A stretch of DNA of 64,000 nucleotides from a virus. Positions 61,221-64,000 of the stretch are shown piece by piece. Below the pieces are notes generated by a model. It saw only the letters and a list, made by a program, of their open reading frames with translations, did not search any database and was not told the DNA's origin. The translations under genes were made by a program, and so were the position numbers. The stretch is from positions 1 through 64,000 of IMG/VR virus record IMGVR_UViG_3300037507_002575; one strand, 5' to 3'. The stretch's first letter is position 1, and each line of letters begins with the position of its first letter.

Positions 61221-61236
61221 GCAGAAAATAATCTGC
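61221..61236. other. Small inverted repeat
   Basis: GCAGA-AAATAA-TCTGC, a 5-base stem with six-base loop, upstream of the 61207 start on the minus strand. It could be an operator for the small regulator or a weak hairpin. Confidence 0.25.
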
Positions 61237-61243
61237 CCATATT

Positions 61244-61250
61244 ATAAATA
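61244..61250 (-). promoter_or_regulatory. TATTTAT late-promoter candidate
   Basis: Minus-strand CTATTTATAATATGG: the motif ends three bases before the in-frame ATG at 61240. Confidence 0.45.
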
Positions 61251-61286
61251 GATGGCGTAAAGTAAAGTTTTTCTTAAATCTGTTAA

Positions 61287-61293
61287 TATTTAT
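61287..61293 (+). promoter_or_regulatory. TATTTAT late-promoter candidate
   Basis: AATATTTATCTATAA, 35 bases before ATG 61329 of the sheath gene. Confidence 0.55.
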
Positions 61294-61328
61294 CTATAAA
61301 ATAAATAAAACTGAATAACTAAAACAAA

Positions 61329-64000
61329 ATGGCAGTATCAAATAAAGTATTCGTATCTCCTGGTGTATACACATCAGAGAGAGACCTTAGCTTCGTAGCT
61401 CAAAGTGTGGGGGTAACCACTCTTGGTCTTGTTGGGGAGACATTAACAGGTCCGGCTTTCGAACCAATCTTCATTACAAATTATAATGATTTTGAATCAT
61501 ATTTCGGTGGAACCATCCCCGAAAAATTTGTAAACACTCAAATCCCAAAATATGAGTTGGCTTATATAGCAAAATCATACCTTCAACAATCTAACCAATT
61601 GTTTGTAACAAGGGTATTGGGTTTATCTGGTTATGATGCGGGTCCATCTTGGTCAATCACAACAATTGCCAATGTTGACGGAAGTACTGTGGGTCTAAGT
61701 GTATCAACAGGTACAACATATACGGTTAACTTTACTGGAACAACAGGTGGAACTGCAATTACATATTCAACAACTTTCCCATCTATAATCCAAACAGGAA
61801 ATACTTACACACAATATAATGGTGGTGTATCAACAATTAATGAACAATTATATAATCAAATCCAAACAATAATTAATAACTCAGGAACTACTTCAGGAGA
61901 TTCTGCTTACATTTTTGGAACTGTTGCAGATTCTGATTATAATTCGTTATTAACACCATATACTGCACAGACAAACGTTTATAATGTATCAGGACTTTCT
62001 GTTTCAGATGCTGACTTTACATCACCAAGTGATGATACTTGGTATTACGCAAACTTTGATATTACAACAGCAGATGCTTATACAGGATATTCTTTCTATA
62101 ACGTAGTGTCATCAATGACTAGTTTAGGTTCGGGTTCTTATTCAGGTACTGTCACAGGTAAAACTTATACATACTCAGGTACTGCATATGAAGGTTGGAA
62201 TGATGTTGTTGTTGCGACTTTCCGTTCAAGAGGTGTTTCGTTGTTTACATCAGACTATCATGGTCCACAATATCAAATTACAGGAACAACTGATGTTATT
62301 ATAGATAATTCAGGTTCTTATTCAGGAATTTCTCAAAACCCATTCGCACAATTTGCGATTTCAGGTTATACTGACAACGCTGAAACACCAGCTTCGTTCT
62401 CGTTTGTTGCGTCTATGAATAGTAACGACACAAATTATATTACAAAAGTATTTGGTATTTCTAACTTCGGTAAAAATAGAGTTGAAACACCATTGTTTGT
62501 TGAAGAACAATTCCAAACAATGTTGACTTATGGTTATAACAAAGGTTACATCAGAGGTATTAACTCATCGTTAATTAGTTTACCAGGTTTAAGAAACCCT
62601 GTAACTACAGGTACAATTGCTAACTACTTGGAACAATACCAATCACCTGAATCACCGTGGGTTGTATCTGAACTTAATGGTTCTACAGTTGAAAGATTGT
62701 TTAAGTTTTATTCAATTGCTGATGGTAATAGCGCAAACACTCAAATTAAAATTTCAATCCAAAATATTTCATTTAACAACTTAAGTTTTGACATTGCGGT
62801 TCGTGATTTCTTTGATACAGACGCAAATCCTGTTGTTATAGAAAAATATACAAATTGTACTATGGACCCAACAAACAATAACTATGTTGGTGTTAAAGTT
62901 GGTACTAGTGATGGTGAATACTCATTAAATTCTAAGTACATTATGTTGGAGATGAATACTGAGGCAAATCCTGAAAGTGTACCTTGTGGTTTTGAAGGAT
63001 ATGTTATTAGAACATACGGTTCGGCAACTTCTCCATTCCCAGTTTATAAAGTGGCATACAACTTCCCAGGTGAAGTAATTTATAACCCACCATTTGGTAT
63101 TGTTACAAACCCACCATTCTCATTTACAGGTTTTGATAATAAAACAGTATCTGGTGGTGATAAAGTAAGAAGTACTTATTTGGGTATTTCATCACAAATT
63201 GGTTATGACCCATTATTCTTTGAATATAAAGGTAAACAAAAACCTCTTGATTTATGTGTTGAAGGTGATGCATTACCTTGGAATACTGTAACTAAAGGAT
63301 TCCACATGGATTCAGGAGCGACAGTTGTAAATATTGCTTATGGTACTACTTCAGGAACACCAGCATTTGATTGTGGTGTGGCTTCATTCCAATCTGACCC
63401 TGAAACACCTGCAAATCCATACTTCCAAATTCAAGCAAGAAAATTCACATTACTATTACAAGGTGGATTCGATGGTTGGGACATTTATAACGAAAGTAGA
63501 ACAAATACAGATAGGTTTATATTAGGTGGTAGTGGATACCAAGCGGGAGCTTGTCCAACCACAAGATACCCTAACGCAACTGGATGGGGAGCGTTCAAAC
63601 CAATCGCTATCAGTAACTTTACAGATTTCTCAAATACTGACTACTACGCATACTTGTTAGGTATTAATACTTTCGCAAACCCTGAAGCGGTTAACATAAA
63701 TGTATTTGCAACACCTGGTATTGATTATGTTAATAACTCAAACTTGGTTGAGGATTCAATTTCTATGGTAACATTTGATAGAGCGGATTCAATCTACATT
63801 TGTACAACACCTGATACAGCAATGTTTGTACCAGTAACAAATATAGCTGATTTCATCTACCCAACAGAAGCGGTTAATAACTTAGATAATACAGGAATTG
63901 ATTCTAACTACACAGCAACTTATTACCCATGGATTTTGGTAAGAGATACTGTAAATAACACACAAATTTACATACCACCAACAAATGAAGTTTGTAGAAA
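61329..64000 (+). CDS. Tail sheath protein (gp18-like), 3' end missing
   Basis: Contractile sheath subunit; the frame is open from ATG 61329 to the window edge (890 codons), with its stop beyond. It begins MAVSNKVFVSPGVYTSERDL, the standard T4 gp18 opening, and contains SVGVTTLGLVGETLTGPAFE and ITNYNDFESYFGG; near the right edge it reads WILVRDTVNNTQIYIPPTNE, then VCR, the region just before the conserved C-terminal domain. The length already exceeds T4 gp18 (659), owing to beta-rich, Gly/Ser/Thr-rich insertions (for example about residues 110-340) that probably decorate the sheath surface. Confidence 0.94.
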   Translation, partial: MAVSNKVFVSPGVYTSERDLSFVAQSVGVTTLGLVGETLTGPAFEPIFITNYNDFESYFGGTIPEKFVNTQIPKYELAYIAKSYLQQSNQLFVTRVLGLSGYDAGPSWSITTIANVDGSTVGLSVSTGTTYTVNFTGTTGGTAITYSTTFPSIIQTGNTYTQYNGGVSTINEQLYNQIQTIINNSGTTSGDSAYIFGTVADSDYNSLLTPYTAQTNVYNVSGLSVSDADFTSPSDDTWYYANFDITTADAYTGYSFYNVVSSMTSLGSGSYSGTVTGKTYTYSGTAYEGWNDVVVATFRSRGVSLFTSDYHGPQYQITGTTDVIIDNSGSYSGISQNPFAQFAISGYTDNAETPASFSFVASMNSNDTNYITKVFGISNFGKNRVETPLFVEEQFQTMLTYGYNKGYIRGINSSLISLPGLRNPVTTGTIANYLEQYQSPESPWVVSELNGSTVERLFKFYSIADGNSANTQIKISIQNISFNNLSFDIAVRDFFDTDANPVVIEKYTNCTMDPTNNNYVGVKVGTSDGEYSLNSKYIMLEMNTEANPESVPCGFEGYVIRTYGSATSPFPVYKVAYNFPGEVIYNPPFGIVTNPPFSFTGFDNKTVSGGDKVRSTYLGISSQIGYDPLFFEYKGKQKPLDLCVEGDALPWNTVTKGFHMDSGATVVNIAYGTTSGTPAFDCGVASFQSDPETPANPYFQIQARKFTLLLQGGFDGWDIYNESRTNTDRFILGGSGYQAGACPTTRYPNATGWGAFKPIAISNFTDFSNTDYYAYLLGINTFANPEAVNINVFATPGIDYVNNSNLVEDSISMVTFDRADSIYICTTPDTAMFVPVTNIADFIYPTEAVNNLDNTGIDSNYTATYYPWILVRDTVNNTQIYIPPTNEVCR

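Noticed and set aside
1-64000. tRNA or rRNA genes
   Set aside because: I scanned the short gaps and saw no cloverleaf-type sequence; all gaps are below about 120 bases. A dedicated tRNA search would be decisive.

Overview
The window is one continuous, densely coded piece of a T4-like myovirus genome. It carries recognisable homologues of the T4 terminase large subunit (gp17), portal (gp20), prohead protease (gp21), scaffold (gp22), major capsid protein (gp23), late sigma factor (gp55), family B DNA polymerase (gp43), neck and tail-completion proteins (gp13, gp14 and gp15-like) and tail sheath (gp18, running off the right edge). The DNA is AT-rich, genes abut or overlap, and no gap exceeds 300 bases. 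Gene starts lack Shine-Dalgarno sequences and sit behind A/T-rich leaders. The phage encodes a ribosomal protein bS21 and a DUF4494-like protein. Together these suggest a Bacteroidota (flavobacterium-like) host. That is an inference; no host gene is present.

Layout. 1-13530 (+): head and packaging module (unknown virion proteins, gp17, gp20, gp21, gp22, gp23), with bS21 inserted on the opposite strand, then two paralogous small proteins, the second with a long Thr-Pro stalk. 13536-20831: small Cys-containing proteins and a baseplate-like block including a gp5-like OB-fold protein. 20859-21599 (-): gp55-like late sigma. 21599-39062 (-): a long operon-like run of glycosyltransferases, sugar-nucleotide enzymes (GDP-mannose 4,6-dehydratase, DegT aminotransferase, FdtA-like cupin, UDP-sugar-dehydrogenase-like protein) and methyltransferases, interleaved with PhoH, a HAD phosphatase, dUTPase and a DnaQ-like exonuclease. 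39112-41687 (-): small virion-type genes, one with a WYL-like domain. 41735-51308 (+): a 1305-residue fibre-like protein with two mucin-like Thr/Pro stalks and a LamG-like end, a second small fibre-type protein, a GT60-type polypeptide GlcNAc-transferase homologue and four more glycosyltransferase-like genes. 51325-54557 (+): a small structural protein and DNA polymerase behind a foldable leader. 54534-59378 (-): gp13-like neck protein, a superoxide dismutase fused to an extra C-terminal domain, and a SNF2 helicase. 59418-64000 (+): gp14-like, gp15-like and gp18 proteins.

How the parts may work together. A TATTTAT motif stands just upstream of at least sixteen structural-type gene starts on both strands and is a good candidate for the late promoter read by the gp55-like sigma. 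In several cases it is so close to the ATG that the transcript would be nearly leaderless. The glycosylation genes, including a GT60 homologue whose eukaryotic relatives modify Thr or hydroxyproline in proteins, flank genes for mucin-like Thr-Pro proteins. The simplest reading is that the phage builds and glycosylates its own surface stalks. Prohead-protease-type sites near the start of the SOD fusion and of the WYL-like protein suggest that these may be packaged in the head and processed there.
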